Assembly (NCBI RefSeq): GCF_003857055.1
Contig: NZ_QGSZ01000196.1
Location: 1 to 42,296 of the forward strand
Length of the DNA stretch: 42,296 nucleotides
DNA from: Micromonospora inaquosa
GTDB taxonomy: Bacteria > Actinomycetota > Actinomycetes > Mycobacteriales > Micromonosporaceae
Direction of reading: 5' to 3'
Position 1 is the first letter of the stretch, and the number at the start of each line of letters is the position of its first letter. Shown piece after piece: positions 31,514 to 40,030 of this stretch. A program made the translations under genes and the position numbers. The notes under the pieces are model-generated. The model had not been told where the DNA came from. It saw nothing but the letters and a program-made list of their open reading frames with translations, and made no database searches.

Positions 31514-32239
31514 TCAGCTCTCGCTAGGAGCCGGTACCTCGGTGGCACCGCCGCCCGGAGCCGGGGACTCGGTACCGGTGCCGCCACCCGGAGCCGGCGA
31601 CTCGGTGGTGCCGCCACCCGGAGCAGGCGACTCGGTGGTGCCGCCACCCGGAGCAGGCGACTCAGTGCCGGTGCCGCCCGGGCTGGGCGTACCGCTGGCG
31701 CTGGTCTGGGGAACCGGGATGCCCAACGTGTTGGCGAGCGCCACCAGCTCGTCGTAGTGCGTCTGCAGCGTCGGAAGCGCCGTCTGCGCCAACTGGACCA
31801 CCGACTGCTCGGAGCCCTGCGAGATCTCCGTCTGGGTGGCCTGGATGGCCTGGACGTGACCGGCCAGCTCACTGGTCACCCAGAGCCGGTCGAACTCCGC
31901 ACCGCTGGCGTTGTTCAGCTTGTCGATGACCGCCTGCTGATCGGCGCTGGGCTCGTTCGGCAGTTGCACCCCGAGTTGCGACGCGGTCTGCTGCACCGTC
32001 TGGTCCAGCTGGGTGTGGTCGGTCTTCAGCATCGCGCCCAGGTCCTTGACCCCCTGGTCCTGACCCTTCTGCTGGGCCAGGTCACCAGCGGTGATCTCGA
32101 ACAGGTTGACCTGGTGTATCGCCTGCAGGTACTGGGTGTCCTGCGTTGACGGCTGTGCCGCGGCCTGCGCGGCCGCAGCCGGCGCGACACCGACCAGTAC
32201 CAGCGCGGCCAACAGGCCGAGGCGTTTGAGACCCAACAT
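31514..32239 (-). CDS. Secreted DUF4142 protein with Pro/Gly repeat tail
   Basis: A 241-residue exported protein. A signal peptide (KRLGLLAALVLVGVAPAAAA, cleavage near residue 25) leads into a DUF4142 helical, ferritin-like domain (about 30-170: YLQAIHQVNLFEITAGDLA, LKTDHTQLDQTVQQTA). A low-complexity tail of four repeats based on TESPAPGGG follows. The function is unknown; the tail may span the cell envelope. ATG at 32239 has a G-rich ribosome site (AAGGGGGGGGAAGC). The repeat tail is encoded by a tandem 30/33-bp DNA repeat. Confidence 0.85.
   Translation of the reverse strand: MLGLKRLGLLAALVLVGVAPAAAAQAAAQPSTQDTQYLQAIHQVNLFEITAGDLAQQKGQDQGVKDLGAMLKTDHTQLDQTVQQTASQLGVQLPNEPSADQQAVIDKLNNASGAEFDRLWVTSELAGHVQAIQATQTEISQGSEQSVVQLAQTALPTLQTHYDELVALANTLGIPVPQTSASGTPSPGGTGTESPAPGGGTTESPAPGGGTTESPAPGGGTGTESPAPGGGATEVPAPSES
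31548..31673 (-). repeat. Tandem 30/33-bp repeat in DUF4142 gene
   Basis: Four units at 31548-31580, 31581-31610, 31611-31640 and 31641-31673. Units two and three differ at a single base. All lengths are multiples of three, so copy-number change would keep the reading frame. Confidence 0.85.
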
Positions 32240-32378
32240 GCTTCCCCCCCTTGAGACGTTGGACCGCACGGATACCCGGCTCACCGGGGTTATTCCTGCG
32301 ATCGCCCGTCGTACGGGGTCGGCCGGTCCCACCGTGGCCGTCCGACTCCGGGCCGGATGGGCGGGGGGTGCGGATACG

Positions 32379-32413
32379 ACGTGGCGCCCGCCGGAATCCG
32401 GCGGGCGCCACGT
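32379..32413 (-). terminator. Terminator after qcrB
   Basis: A perfect 16-bp stem (32379-32394 with 32398-32413) with a 3-base loop lies 18 bases past the qcrB stop and ends the ctaE-qcrCAB operon. Confidence 0.85.
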
Positions 32414-32431
32414 AACGGTGCTACTGGGCGG

Positions 32432-34063
32432 TCAGTGGCGGCTCTCGCCGCTGCCGACCTCCTCGCGCTCGGGTCGGGCCTCGACCGGCGGGTGCCCCGG
32501 CGAGACCGGTGCCTCGACCGGCTTCTCGATCGGGTAGAAGAAGCCCCGGATGGCCGGGCCGAGGGCCCCCAGCCGGTTCATCTTCTTCGGTACGACCCAG
32601 CCGACGTAGTCGAGCTGGCCGTGACCGTCCGCGTGCCCGTTGGACGCGCTGAGCGGCTGGTGCACCTCGACGAACCGGCCGTCCGGCATGCGCCGGATGA
32701 TGCCGGTCTCCACGCCGTGCGCGAGCACCTCCCGGTCGTGCTGCTGCAGACCCAGGCAGAGCCGGTAGGTGACGTAGTACGCCAACGGCGGGGCCACCAG
32801 CAGGCCGATCCGGCCGGCCCAGGTCATCGCGTTCAAGCTGATCTGGAACTTGTCCGCGATCACGTCGTTGGCGCCGGAGAGCGTCAGCACGATGTAGAAC
32901 GCGACGGCCATGGCGCCGACGGCGGTCCGGGCCGGGGCGTCCCGGGGACGCTCAAGCAGGTTGTGGCTCCGGTAGTCCTTGCGTTGCCGGGCCTCCAGGA
33001 ACGGATACATCGTCGACAGGCCCACCAGGATGCCGGGCAGCACTACCGTTGGCCAGAACAGCGGTGGGATGACGTACCCGTCGCCGAGCGGGATGCTGAT
33101 CTCCCACGCCGGCATGAGTCGGGTCGACCCGTCGAGGAACATGACGTACCAGTCGGGCTGGCTGGCGGCCGAAACCACCCACGCCTCGTACGGGCCGAAC
33201 AGCCAGATCGGGTTGATCTGGAACAGACCGCCCATCAGCGCGATGACGCCGAAGACGACCATGAAGAAGCCGCCCTGCTTCAACGCGTACCGCGGGAACA
33301 TCCGCTCGCCGACCACGTTGTTGTTGGTCCGGCCGGGGCCGGGCCACTGGGTGTGCTTCTGCGTGAAGACCAGGCCCAGGTGGACGCTGATCAGCGCGAC
33401 CAGCAGACCCGGGATGAGCAGCACGTGGGCGATGAAGAACCGGCTGATGATGATCGTGCCCGGGAACTCGCCACCGAAGATCGACGAGGTGACCCAGGAG
33501 CCGATCACCGGGATGGACAGCATGATCGCCGAGGCGATCCGCAGGCCGGTGCCGGAGAGGCCGTCATCCGGCAGCGAGTAGCCGGTGAAGCCGGCGAGGA
33601 AGCCGACCCAGAACAGCAGCGAGCCGATGATCCAGTTGGTCTCGCGTGGCTTGCGGAACGCGCCGGTGAAGAAGATCCGCAGCATGTGCACGACGATCGC
33701 GGCCATGAACAGCAGCGCCGCCCAGTGGTGCATCTGCCGCATCACCAGACCACCGCGGACGTCGAACGAGATGTCCAGGCTGGAGGCGTACGCGGCGGAC
33801 ATCGGGGTGCCCTGCAACGGCGCGTAGCTGCCGTCGTAGACCACCTCGGTCATCGCCGGCTCGAAGAAGAAGGTGAGGAACACACCGGTCAGCAGCAGCA
33901 CGACGAACGAGAACAGCGCGATCTCGCCGAGCAGGAAGGACCAGTGGTCCGGGAAGACCTTGTTCAGCAGCTTGCGCAGCGGGGTGGCTACCGCGAAGCG
34001 GTCGTCCACTCCCGCCGCCGCCTTGCCCGGCGTCGCCGCAAGGTCAAACTTTCGACGCTTCAT
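32432..34063 (-). CDS. qcrB: Cytochrome bc1 complex cytochrome b subunit
   Basis: A 543-residue integral membrane subunit of the menaquinol:cytochrome c oxidoreductase that holds both b-type hemes and the quinol sites. Histidine pairs lie in MRQMHHWAALLFMAAIVVH and FFIAHVLLIPGLLVALISVH. The Qo motif is PDWY (SQPDWYVMFLDG), as in actinobacteria. Eight or more hydrophobic segments and a long C-terminal cytoplasmic extension are visible. It is the target of telacebec-type inhibitors in mycobacteria. Its ATG overlaps the qcrA stop by four bases. It is the last gene of ctaE-qcrC-qcrA-qcrB. Confidence 0.97.
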   Translation of the reverse strand: MKRRKFDLAATPGKAAAGVDDRFAVATPLRKLLNKVFPDHWSFLLGEIALFSFVVLLLTGVFLTFFFEPAMTEVVYDGSYAPLQGTPMSAAYASSLDISFDVRGGLVMRQMHHWAALLFMAAIVVHMLRIFFTGAFRKPRETNWIIGSLLFWVGFLAGFTGYSLPDDGLSGTGLRIASAIMLSIPVIGSWVTSSIFGGEFPGTIIISRFFIAHVLLIPGLLVALISVHLGLVFTQKHTQWPGPGRTNNNVVGERMFPRYALKQGGFFMVVFGVIALMGGLFQINPIWLFGPYEAWVVSAASQPDWYVMFLDGSTRLMPAWEISIPLGDGYVIPPLFWPTVVLPGILVGLSTMYPFLEARQRKDYRSHNLLERPRDAPARTAVGAMAVAFYIVLTLSGANDVIADKFQISLNAMTWAGRIGLLVAPPLAYYVTYRLCLGLQQHDREVLAHGVETGIIRRMPDGRFVEVHQPLSASNGHADGHGQLDYVGWVVPKKMNRLGALGPAIRGFFYPIEKPVEAPVSPGHPPVEARPEREEVGSGESRH

Positions 34064-35148
34064 GGCCGCTCCCAGAAATCAGGCCCGACGGTCTCGGTGT
34101 AGTCGGACTTCGCCACGAAGAAGCCCTCGGAGTCCACCTCGATCGGCAGCTGCGGCAGCCGCCGGCTGGCGGGGCCGAAGATGGGCCGGGCGTTGTCGGT
34201 GATCAGGAACTGGGACTGGTGGCACGGGCAGAGCAGCCGGTTGGTTTGCTGCTCGAACAGGCTGGCCGGGCATCCCGCGTGCGTGCAGATCTTGGAGAAC
34301 GCCGCGTAGTTGCCCCACATGTAGTCACCGTGGCCGATCCGCTCGTTGGCCCGGCGCGACTCCTGCGCATCCGAGTCGCGGAGGTGGATCAACAGCGTCG
34401 GCGAGTCGGCGTGCTTGTTGCTCACGCCGTGGTCGATGCCGGGGAAGACGGTCAGCTGACCACCGGTGCTGATGTCCGCCGGGCGGATCGGTCGGCCGTC
34501 CTCGCGGACCAGGCGGATCCGCTGGCCGCCCTCGGGCATGGCGAACCCGGTGGTGAACATCTGGTTGTTCTTGTGCGGCTGCGAGATCAGGCCGCCGACC
34601 AGCGGCGCCGCGGCGACCGCGGCGACCGGCGCGAGACCGGCCAGCAGCGAGATGCCGAGCAGTGGGCGACGCTTCACACCCAGCTCGTCCGCCATGTAGA
34701 GCATGGTCTGGCCGGTGATGGTGCGGCTTTCCTTGTCCACCTGACCCTCGTGCCGGTCCTGGATCGAGACCTCCTTGGGCAGCAACTTCTTGCCCCAGGT
34801 CAGGATGCCGAAGCCGACGGCGAGCAACGCCACGCCGAGGGTGAGGCCGAGCAGCGGGGTGTAGAACTTGTCGCCACCCCGGCCCGGCTCGTACTGCCAC
34901 GGCCACCAGATGTAGATGGCCAGAAAGGCCGTCGCGGCCAGGCCGGTGATCAGGAAGAAGCCGGCGACCACCCGGGTCAGCCGACGCTCCGCCTTGGTGC
35001 CCGGCAGCACCTGCGGCTCGTAGTGGACGATCTCGATGTCGTCCCGGTGCGCGCCCTCACGAACGATGTCGAACCGGGTCAGCCTGGGGTCGTTCACGTC
35101 GAGCGGCTCCCGGCCCTGCGAGGCCTGGTGCTCGGTGTGGGGGCTCAT
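34060..35148 (-). CDS. qcrA: Cytochrome bc1 complex Rieske iron-sulfur subunit
   Basis: A 362-residue actinobacterial Rieske protein with three transmembrane segments before the soluble domain. The 2Fe-2S site is complete: Cys288 and His290 in CTHAGC, Cys307 and His310 in CPCH, with Cys293 and Cys309 placed for the structural disulfide. It transfers electrons from quinol to the diheme cytochrome c subunit. Its stop overlaps the qcrB start. GTG/ATG choice at 35148 gives MSPHTEH, the normal family N-terminus. Confidence 0.96.
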   Translation of the reverse strand: MSPHTEHQASQGREPLDVNDPRLTRFDIVREGAHRDDIEIVHYEPQVLPGTKAERRLTRVVAGFFLITGLAATAFLAIYIWWPWQYEPGRGGDKFYTPLLGLTLGVALLAVGFGILTWGKKLLPKEVSIQDRHEGQVDKESRTITGQTMLYMADELGVKRRPLLGISLLAGLAPVAAVAAAPLVGGLISQPHKNNQMFTTGFAMPEGGQRIRLVREDGRPIRPADISTGGQLTVFPGIDHGVSNKHADSPTLLIHLRDSDAQESRRANERIGHGDYMWGNYAAFSKICTHAGCPASLFEQQTNRLLCPCHQSQFLITDNARPIFGPASRRLPQLPIEVDSEGFFVAKSDYTETVGPDFWERP

Positions 35149-35212
35149 GCCGTCACCTCGCTACGGGTGGCGCCGAGCGGCACCACAGCACTGAATCGGA
35201 TGGCCTGCTCGA

Positions 35213-36049
35213 TCACGACTTACCCGCAATCCACAGGCTGGCGAAGACGAGCGCCACGATGCCAACCAGGAAGATCGCCAGGCCCTCGGTGGACGGGCCG
35301 TACCGACCGAGGTTGAACCCGCCCGGGTCCTGGTCGTGCTTCAGCGTCTCCTGGATGTAGGCGATGATGTCGGCCTTCTGCTCCGGCCGGAGCTGGTTGT
35401 CGCCGAACACCGGCATGTTCTGCGGACCGCTCAGCATCGCCGCGTAAATCTGGCGGTCGGTCGCGGGGTGCAGGCTCGGGGCGAACTTGCCCGAGGAGAG
35501 CGCGCCGCCGCCGCCGCCGAAGGCGTGGCACTGCGAGCAGTTGATCCGGAACAGCTCACCGCCGGCCGCGACGTTACCGTCCTCGCGGAGGTCGTCGCCC
35601 TCGGGAACGACCGGGCCGCCGCCAAGCTCCTGGATGTACTGGGCCAGCTGACGGGTCTGCTCGTCGGTGAAGACCGGGGGCTTGCGGTGCGCCTGAGCCT
35701 CCTGGCGGGCCAGCGGCATCCGCCCGGAGCTGACCTGGAACTCGACCGATGCCGCGCCGACGCCGATCAGGCTCGGCCCGCGGCCCTCGACACCCTGGGC
35801 GTTGCGGCCATGGCAGGTCACGCAGCTCACGTCGAACAGCGCCTTGCCCTCGGCGGCGGCGCCGGTGAGCTGCGGGTTGTCCTGCGCCTGGGCGCCCGGG
35901 GCGAAGACGGTGTATGCGCCGCCGGCGAGCATCAGCGCGGCGATCAGCCGGACCGCGGCGCCCAGCCGGCGGCGGCCCCTGCTGCGCGCGGCGGGCCGCT
36001 CACGCAACCGCGCGAGCAGACCGCGTCGGCGGTCGTTGTCAGAAGTCAT
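35213..36049 (-). CDS. qcrC: Cytochrome bc1 complex diheme cytochrome c subunit
   Basis: A 278-residue membrane-anchored diheme cytochrome c. It has an N-terminal hydrophobic export segment (about 33-55), two heme c motifs CVTCH (76-80) and CSQCH (171-175), methionine ligand candidates in GRMPLA and QNMPVF, and a C-terminal anchor (about 258-274). In actinobacteria it replaces soluble cytochrome c and wires complex III directly to aa3 oxidase. A ribosome site (AAGGA) precedes the ATG at 36049. It sits 70 bases after ctaE and 64 before qcrA. Confidence 0.96.
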   Translation of the reverse strand: MTSDNDRRRGLLARLRERPAARSRGRRRLGAAVRLIAALMLAGGAYTVFAPGAQAQDNPQLTGAAAEGKALFDVSCVTCHGRNAQGVEGRGPSLIGVGAASVEFQVSSGRMPLARQEAQAHRKPPVFTDEQTRQLAQYIQELGGGPVVPEGDDLREDGNVAAGGELFRINCSQCHAFGGGGGALSSGKFAPSLHPATDRQIYAAMLSGPQNMPVFGDNQLRPEQKADIIAYIQETLKHDQDPGGFNLGRYGPSTEGLAIFLVGIVALVFASLWIAGKS

Positions 36050-36119
36050 GAGCGGTGTCCTTAACCGGTTGGACCTGTCTCAGGGGACGGAGCAGCAGCG
36101 CGGAATGTGACGCGCAAGA

Positions 36120-36719
36120 TCACTGGAGCCAGTAGATCATGGCGTACAGCCCGATCCACACGACGTCGACGAAGTGCCAGTAGTACGACACGACGATCGC
36201 CGACGTCGCCTGCGCCGGCGTGAACCGGCCCATGGTCGTACGGACCATGAAGATGACGAAGGCGATCAGACCACCGGTCACGTGCAGGCCGTGGAAGCCG
36301 GTGGTCAGGTAGAACACCGACCCGTACCCGTCTCCGTTGATCTTGATGCCGTCGGCGACCAGGTGCCGGTACTCGTTCAACTGGCCGAGGACGAAGATCA
36401 GGCCCATCACGAAGGTGACGGTGAACCAGCGCCGCAGCGCGTGCACGTCACCCTTCTCCGCCGCGAAGACGCCGAGCTGGCACGTCACCGAGGACAGCAC
36501 CAGGATCACCGTGAAGGTGGTCGCGTACGGAATATTCAGCGCCTCGGTGTGCTTCTCCCACTGCTCCGGCGCAGCCGCGCGGATCGAGAAGTACATCGCG
36601 AACAGCGCCGCGAAGAACATGAGTTCGCTGGAGAGCCACACGATCGTCCCGACGCTGACCATGTTCGGTCGTGTCAGAGAGTGGATCCGGCTCTTGTCAA
36701 TGGCTGGGGCCGCAGTCAC
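36120..36719 (-). CDS. ctaE: Cytochrome c oxidase subunit III
   Basis: A 199-residue, five-helix subunit III of the aa3 oxidase. Recognisable blocks are [35 protein letters not shown] and the C-terminal [23 protein letters not shown] at 36719 is six bases after an AATAAT box, so its message is probably leaderless. It leads the ctaE-qcrCAB operon, the same order as in M. tuberculosis. Confidence 0.96.
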   Translation of the reverse strand: MTAAPAIDKSRIHSLTRPNMVSVGTIVWLSSELMFFAALFAMYFSIRAAAPEQWEKHTEALNIPYATTFTVILVLSSVTCQLGVFAAEKGDVHALRRWFTVTFVMGLIFVLGQLNEYRHLVADGIKINGDGYGSVFYLTTGFHGLHVTGGLIAFVIFMVRTTMGRFTPAQATSAIVVSYYWHFVDVVWIGLYAMIYWLQ

Positions 36720-36725
36720 GCCGTC

Positions 36726-36731
36726 ATTATT
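36726..36731 (-). promoter_or_regulatory. Leaderless -10 box for ctaE-qcrCAB
   Basis: AATAAT, five of six matches to TATAAT, ends six bases before the GTG at 36719. It is the best -10 match in the window, as expected for a highly expressed respiratory operon. Confidence 0.6.
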
Positions 36732-36814
36732 GCCCCTGACCGGGGCCGGCGATCAGCGGGGGGCCAAACGTGCGCCTTCCGTGGCCCGGGCGTCAGGGTC
36801 CGGTTCGCCTGGCC

Positions 36815-36820
36815 TAGCCT
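36815..36820 (+). promoter_or_regulatory. Leaderless -10 box for CtaG-like gene
   Basis: TAGCCT followed by seven bases and the GTG at 36828, divergent from the ctaE promoter about 90 bases away. Confidence 0.5.
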
Positions 36821-36827
36821 GAAAAGC

Positions 36828-37748
36828 GTGCTGCACGTCGATCCGATCTTCGCCACCACCTCGGCCCCGCCGCCGTTCACCATCAGCGCGGTGCTGACCG
36901 AGACCCGGCTGGACAGCTGGCTGGCCCTCGGCCTGGTGCTCGCCGCCGGCCTGTACCTCTACGGGGTGTACCGGCTGCGCCTGCGGGGCGACCGCTGGCC
37001 AGTCATCCGAACCGTGTTCTTCCTCGGCCCCGGGCTGGGCGGCATCGCGCTCGTCACGGTCAGCGGGCTACACGCCTACGACACCGCGCTGCTGTCCGTG
37101 CACATGATCCAGCACATGGTGCTGTCCATGGTGGCGCCGATCTTCCTGGCGTTGGGCGCCCCGATGACCCTGGCCCTGCGGACCCTGCCGGTCAGCCCGC
37201 GCAAGCGCCTGCTGGCGATCGTGCACAGCCGCGTCGCCCGGGTCTACAGCTTCCCGCTGGTGGCGTTCGCCATCTTCGTGGTCAACCCGTTCGTGCTGTA
37301 CTTCAGTGACCTGTACCGCTACACCCTGGAACACGCCTGGGCGCACGAGCTGGTGCACGCGCACTTCATCATGACCGGCTGCGTGTTCTTCTGGCCGTTG
37401 CTCGGCCTCGACCCGCTGCCCGGCCGCTGGCCGTACCCGGCGCGCGCCCTGCTGATGCTGCTGTCGGTGCCGTTCCACACAGTGCTCGGCCTCACCATCA
37501 TGCAGAGCAGCACGCTCCTCGGCGGCGACTGGTACCCGTCGCTCAACCTCGGCTGGGTCGACCCCTGGCAGGACCAGGTGGTCGCCGGCGGCATCCTCTG
37601 GGCCGGTGGCGAGTTCGTCAGTGTGACCATGCTCGCGGTGCTGGTGGTGCAGTGGGTCAAGCAGTCCGAACGGGAGGCCCGCCGGGTGGACCGCGAGCTG
37701 GACCGCCAGGAGGCCCGCGAACGCGCCGCCGACTCCGCCCCAGCCTGA
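36828..37748 (+). CDS. CtaG-family cytochrome c oxidase assembly factor
   Basis: A 306-residue membrane protein of the caa3_CtaG family, linked to copper delivery or assembly of heme-copper oxidase. About seven hydrophobic segments and conserved histidine motifs are visible: SVHMIQHMVLSM, ELVHAHFIMTGCVFFWP and PFHTVLGLTIM. The C-terminus is a charged cytoplasmic tail. GTG at 36828 follows a TAGCCT box by seven bases. It is divergent from ctaE, fitting a role in building the same oxidase. Confidence 0.9.
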   Translation: MLHVDPIFATTSAPPPFTISAVLTETRLDSWLALGLVLAAGLYLYGVYRLRLRGDRWPVIRTVFFLGPGLGGIALVTVSGLHAYDTALLSVHMIQHMVLSMVAPIFLALGAPMTLALRTLPVSPRKRLLAIVHSRVARVYSFPLVAFAIFVVNPFVLYFSDLYRYTLEHAWAHELVHAHFIMTGCVFFWPLLGLDPLPGRWPYPARALLMLLSVPFHTVLGLTIMQSSTLLGGDWYPSLNLGWVDPWQDQVVAGGILWAGGEFVSVTMLAVLVVQWVKQSEREARRVDRELDRQEARERAADSAPA

Positions 37749-37814
37749 GCTGCCCGGACGGTACGCCCGGACGCGCGACACCGGGCGGGATGTCGGCTAC
37801 ATCACCCCGCCCGG

Positions 37815-37820
37815 TACGAT
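37815..37820 (+). promoter_or_regulatory. Candidate -10 box for receiver-like gene
   Basis: TACGAT predicts a start near 37828 and a leader of about 28 bases with GGGAG before the ATG at 37856. Confidence 0.42.
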
Positions 37821-37855
37821 CTGCGGGCAGCTACGAGGTGGGAGTCAGGCCAGCC

Positions 37856-38251
37856 ATGAGTGAGCGCATGTGCACCGTTTTGCTCTACAGCGACGACCCG
37901 CAGGTCCGTGACCGGATGCGGATGGCCGTCGGCACCCGTCCCGCGCCCGGTCTGCGGATCGAGTTCGTCGACGCGTCGAGCTACGCGGAGACCATCCGAC
38001 TGGTCGACGACTACGAGATCGACCTGCTGCTGCTCGACGGTGAGGCGAGCCCGGGTGGTGGCATCGGCATCGCCCGACAGATCAAGGACGACCGGGACGA
38101 CGCTCCCCCGACCTGCCTGGTGATCGCCCGCGCCGCCGACCGATGGCTCGCCGCGTACGCCGAGGTCGACGCGGTGCTGGTGCACCCGCTCGACCCGGTG
38201 ACCACCGGCGGCACGGTGGCCGAGCTGCTGCGGACGCACGCACCCGCCTGA
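37856..38251 (+). CDS. Stand-alone receiver-like protein
   Basis: A 131-residue single-domain protein with the CheY-like fold. The acidic pair is in YSDDPQVRDRM, the phospho-acceptor-position Asp in LLLLDGEASPGGG, and the C-terminal VLVHPLDP replaces the usual KP, so the conserved Lys is a His. There is no output domain. Phosphorylation may be altered or lost. ATG at 37856 has GGGAG eleven bases upstream. It lies 90 bases before trpD; no partner kinase is adjacent. Confidence 0.8.
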   Translation: MSERMCTVLLYSDDPQVRDRMRMAVGTRPAPGLRIEFVDASSYAETIRLVDDYEIDLLLLDGEASPGGGIGIARQIKDDRDDAPPTCLVIARAADRWLAAYAEVDAVLVHPLDPVTTGGTVAELLRTHAPA

Positions 38252-38341
38252 CGTCCCACGCTCCTCCGGCACCCCACGGCGCCGGATCTCCTCGGCGCCG
38301 GTTCCAGCCCACCCGCACTTCGCATGCTCGGGAGGCCCGCC

Positions 38342-39400
38342 ATGGGCGATCGGACCTGGCCGCACCTGCTCAACGCGCTGCTGCGCGGTGACGAACTCTC
38401 CACCGCCGACACCGCCTGGGCGATGGACGAGATCATGACCGGCTCGGCGACCGCCGCGCAGATCGCCGCCTTCGCCGTGGCGCTGCGCGCCAAGGGGGAG
38501 ACTCCCGCGGAGCTGGCCGGCCTGGTGGAGGCGATGCTGGGTCGGGCTGTCCCGGTGGAGCTCCCCGAGGAACTGCGCCGTACCGCCCTCGACGTGGTCG
38601 GCACCGGCGGTGACCTTGCCCACACGGTCAACATCTCCACGATGACGGCGCTGGTGGTCGCCGGCGCGGGCGTCCGCGTCGTCAAGCACGGCAACCGGGC
38701 CGCCTCCTCCCTGTGCGGCACCGCCGACCTGCTGGAGTTCCTCGGCATCCCACTGGATCTCGGCCCGGAGCAGGTCGCCCGCTGTGTCGAGGAGGCCGGC
38801 ATCGGGTTCTGCTTCGCGGCCCGCTTCCACCCCGGGATGCGCCACGCCGGCCCGGTCCGCCGCGAGGTGGGCGTGCCCACCTTCTTCAACTTCCTCGGCC
38901 CGCTGACCAACCCGGCCCGCCCCCGGGCCGGCGCGGTCGGCTGCTTCGACCTGCGGATGGCCCCGGTGATGGCCAGCGTGTTCGCGGCCCGCGGCGACTC
39001 GGCGATCGTGATGCGCGGCGAGGACGGGCTGGACGAGTTCACCACCGCCGCGCCGACCCGGATCTGGGCGGCCCAGGGCGGCACCGTACGTGAGGCCGTG
39101 CTGGACGCCACGGACCTGGGGGTACCCCGGTCCACCCTCGCGGACCTGCGCGGCGGTGACGCGGCGTACAACGCGGGCGTGGCCCGTCGCCTGCTGGCCG
39201 GTGAGACCGGCCCGGTTCGGGACGCGGTGCTGGTCAACGCGGCGGCGGCGCTGGCCACCCAGGGCCCGCTGGACGGCGATCTGACCGAGGCGCTCCGCGC
39301 CGGTCTGGCCCGCGCGGCCGAGGCGATCGACTCCGGCGCGGCCGCCGCGACCCTGGACCGCTGGATCGAAACCGCCACCGCCGGACCTCACCACGCCTGA
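38342..39400 (+). CDS. trpD: Anthranilate phosphoribosyltransferase
   Basis: A 352-residue enzyme that joins anthranilate and phosphoribosyl pyrophosphate in tryptophan synthesis. The PRPP-binding block DVVGTGGD, the anthranilate/Mg region [28 protein letters not shown] and [14 protein letters not shown] are all intact. ATG at 38342 is preferred over ATG 38324 because GGGAGG lies seven bases upstream. No other trp gene is present. A trpD gene beside ctaE/qcr is also found in mycobacteria (Rv2192c). Confidence 0.96.
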   Translation: MGDRTWPHLLNALLRGDELSTADTAWAMDEIMTGSATAAQIAAFAVALRAKGETPAELAGLVEAMLGRAVPVELPEELRRTALDVVGTGGDLAHTVNISTMTALVVAGAGVRVVKHGNRAASSLCGTADLLEFLGIPLDLGPEQVARCVEEAGIGFCFAARFHPGMRHAGPVRREVGVPTFFNFLGPLTNPARPRAGAVGCFDLRMAPVMASVFAARGDSAIVMRGEDGLDEFTTAAPTRIWAAQGGTVREAVLDATDLGVPRSTLADLRGGDAAYNAGVARRLLAGETGPVRDAVLVNAAAALATQGPLDGDLTEALRAGLARAAEAIDSGAAAATLDRWIETATAGPHHA

Positions 39401-39429
39401 CCCGTCGGCGCCGTCTCCGGGTGGGGTCT

Positions 39430-39519
39430 CGGGCGTGATCGACTCGGATTCCTGAAATCCGTGGTGTCCGGGCAGCCGGAAGGCCCCGACTTCAATGAAG
39501 TCGAGTGGATCACACCCGG
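39430..39519. repeat. REP-like bipartite palindrome
   Basis: Two ~40-base arms form an imperfect inverted repeat; both arms, read outward-in, share CGGG-y-GTGATC-s-ACTCG. Each arm also has its own inner hairpin (GGATT-CCTGA-AATCC at 39446-39460; GACTTcaatGAAGTC at 39488-39501). The predicted RNA or cruciform is a cloverleaf-like three-way structure. It fills most of the 258-base gap after trpD and may act as its terminator. A related single arm lies at 17395-17436. Confidence 0.7.
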
Positions 39520-39658
39520 ATGCCGGTGAGCGGACGACGGCGCGCGGAGATTTGTCGGACCCGTCTGGGAAACTACAGCTGAGTAGTTCTCCGCTTCCGT
39601 CCGTGCGTCGTTGTCGCATCCGGGGGGGCGGGCCGCCTGGTATCGAGAGGAGACGCCC

Positions 39659-39862
39659 GTGTCGCACCGCGAGCTCTACTGCGACGTCTGTGAGGGCGTG
39701 GCGTTGTTCGAGCCGCCGCCCTGCGTCGACGGCCACGGCACCGACTGTCCAGAGCTGATCTGCACCGCCTGCGGCGCCGCCGTGGTGGTCGGTGTGTTCG
39801 CCTTCCCGGCCACCCGGGTGGCCGTCCGCCGGGGCCAGCCCGCCCGCCGCCACGCCGCCTGA
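39659..39862 (+). CDS. Small zinc-ribbon-like protein
   Basis: A 67-residue protein with two Cys pairs, CDVC (about residues 8-11) and CTAC (about 35-38), with two more cysteines between, suggesting a zinc-binding fold. The C-terminus is basic. GTG at 39659 has GAGAGGAG six bases upstream, an unusually strong site. The function is unknown. It is followed by a short tandem repeat and a terminator. Confidence 0.75.
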   Translation: MSHRELYCDVCEGVALFEPPPCVDGHGTDCPELICTACGAAVVVGVFAFPATRVAVRRGQPARRHAA

Positions 39863-39866
39863 CGAC

Positions 39867-39911
39867 AGCGCCGGCTGACGAAAGCGCCGGCTGACGAAAG
39901 CGCCGGCTGAC
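39867..39911 (+). repeat. 16-bp tandem repeat carrying TGA in each unit
   Basis: The unit AGCGCCGGCTGACGAA occurs twice in full (39867-39882, 39883-39898) and once in part (39899-39911), directly after the zinc-ribbon stop codon. It is probably a slippage-generated microsatellite. Confidence 0.75.
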
Positions 39912-39960
39912 CACGGCGACGCCTCACCGCCAGTGCCGGCGACCTGGCCCGCGCATGATC

Positions 39961-39993
39961 GAAGGCCCGCTCCCCCTCGGGGAACGGGCCTTC
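39961..39993. terminator. Bidirectional terminator between zinc-ribbon and ctaF genes
   Basis: Arms 39961-39975 and 39979-39993 pair at 14 of 15 positions around a 3-base loop. It lies between the convergent zinc-ribbon and ctaF genes. Confidence 0.82.
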
Positions 39994-40030
39994 GTCGTGC
40001 GCGGGTCGGTCGCGCTGGCGACCGGGTGGG

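Noticed and set aside
31548..31673. CRISPR-like spaced repeats
   Set aside because: The units are contiguous, encode protein repeats and have no unique spacers; no cas genes are present.
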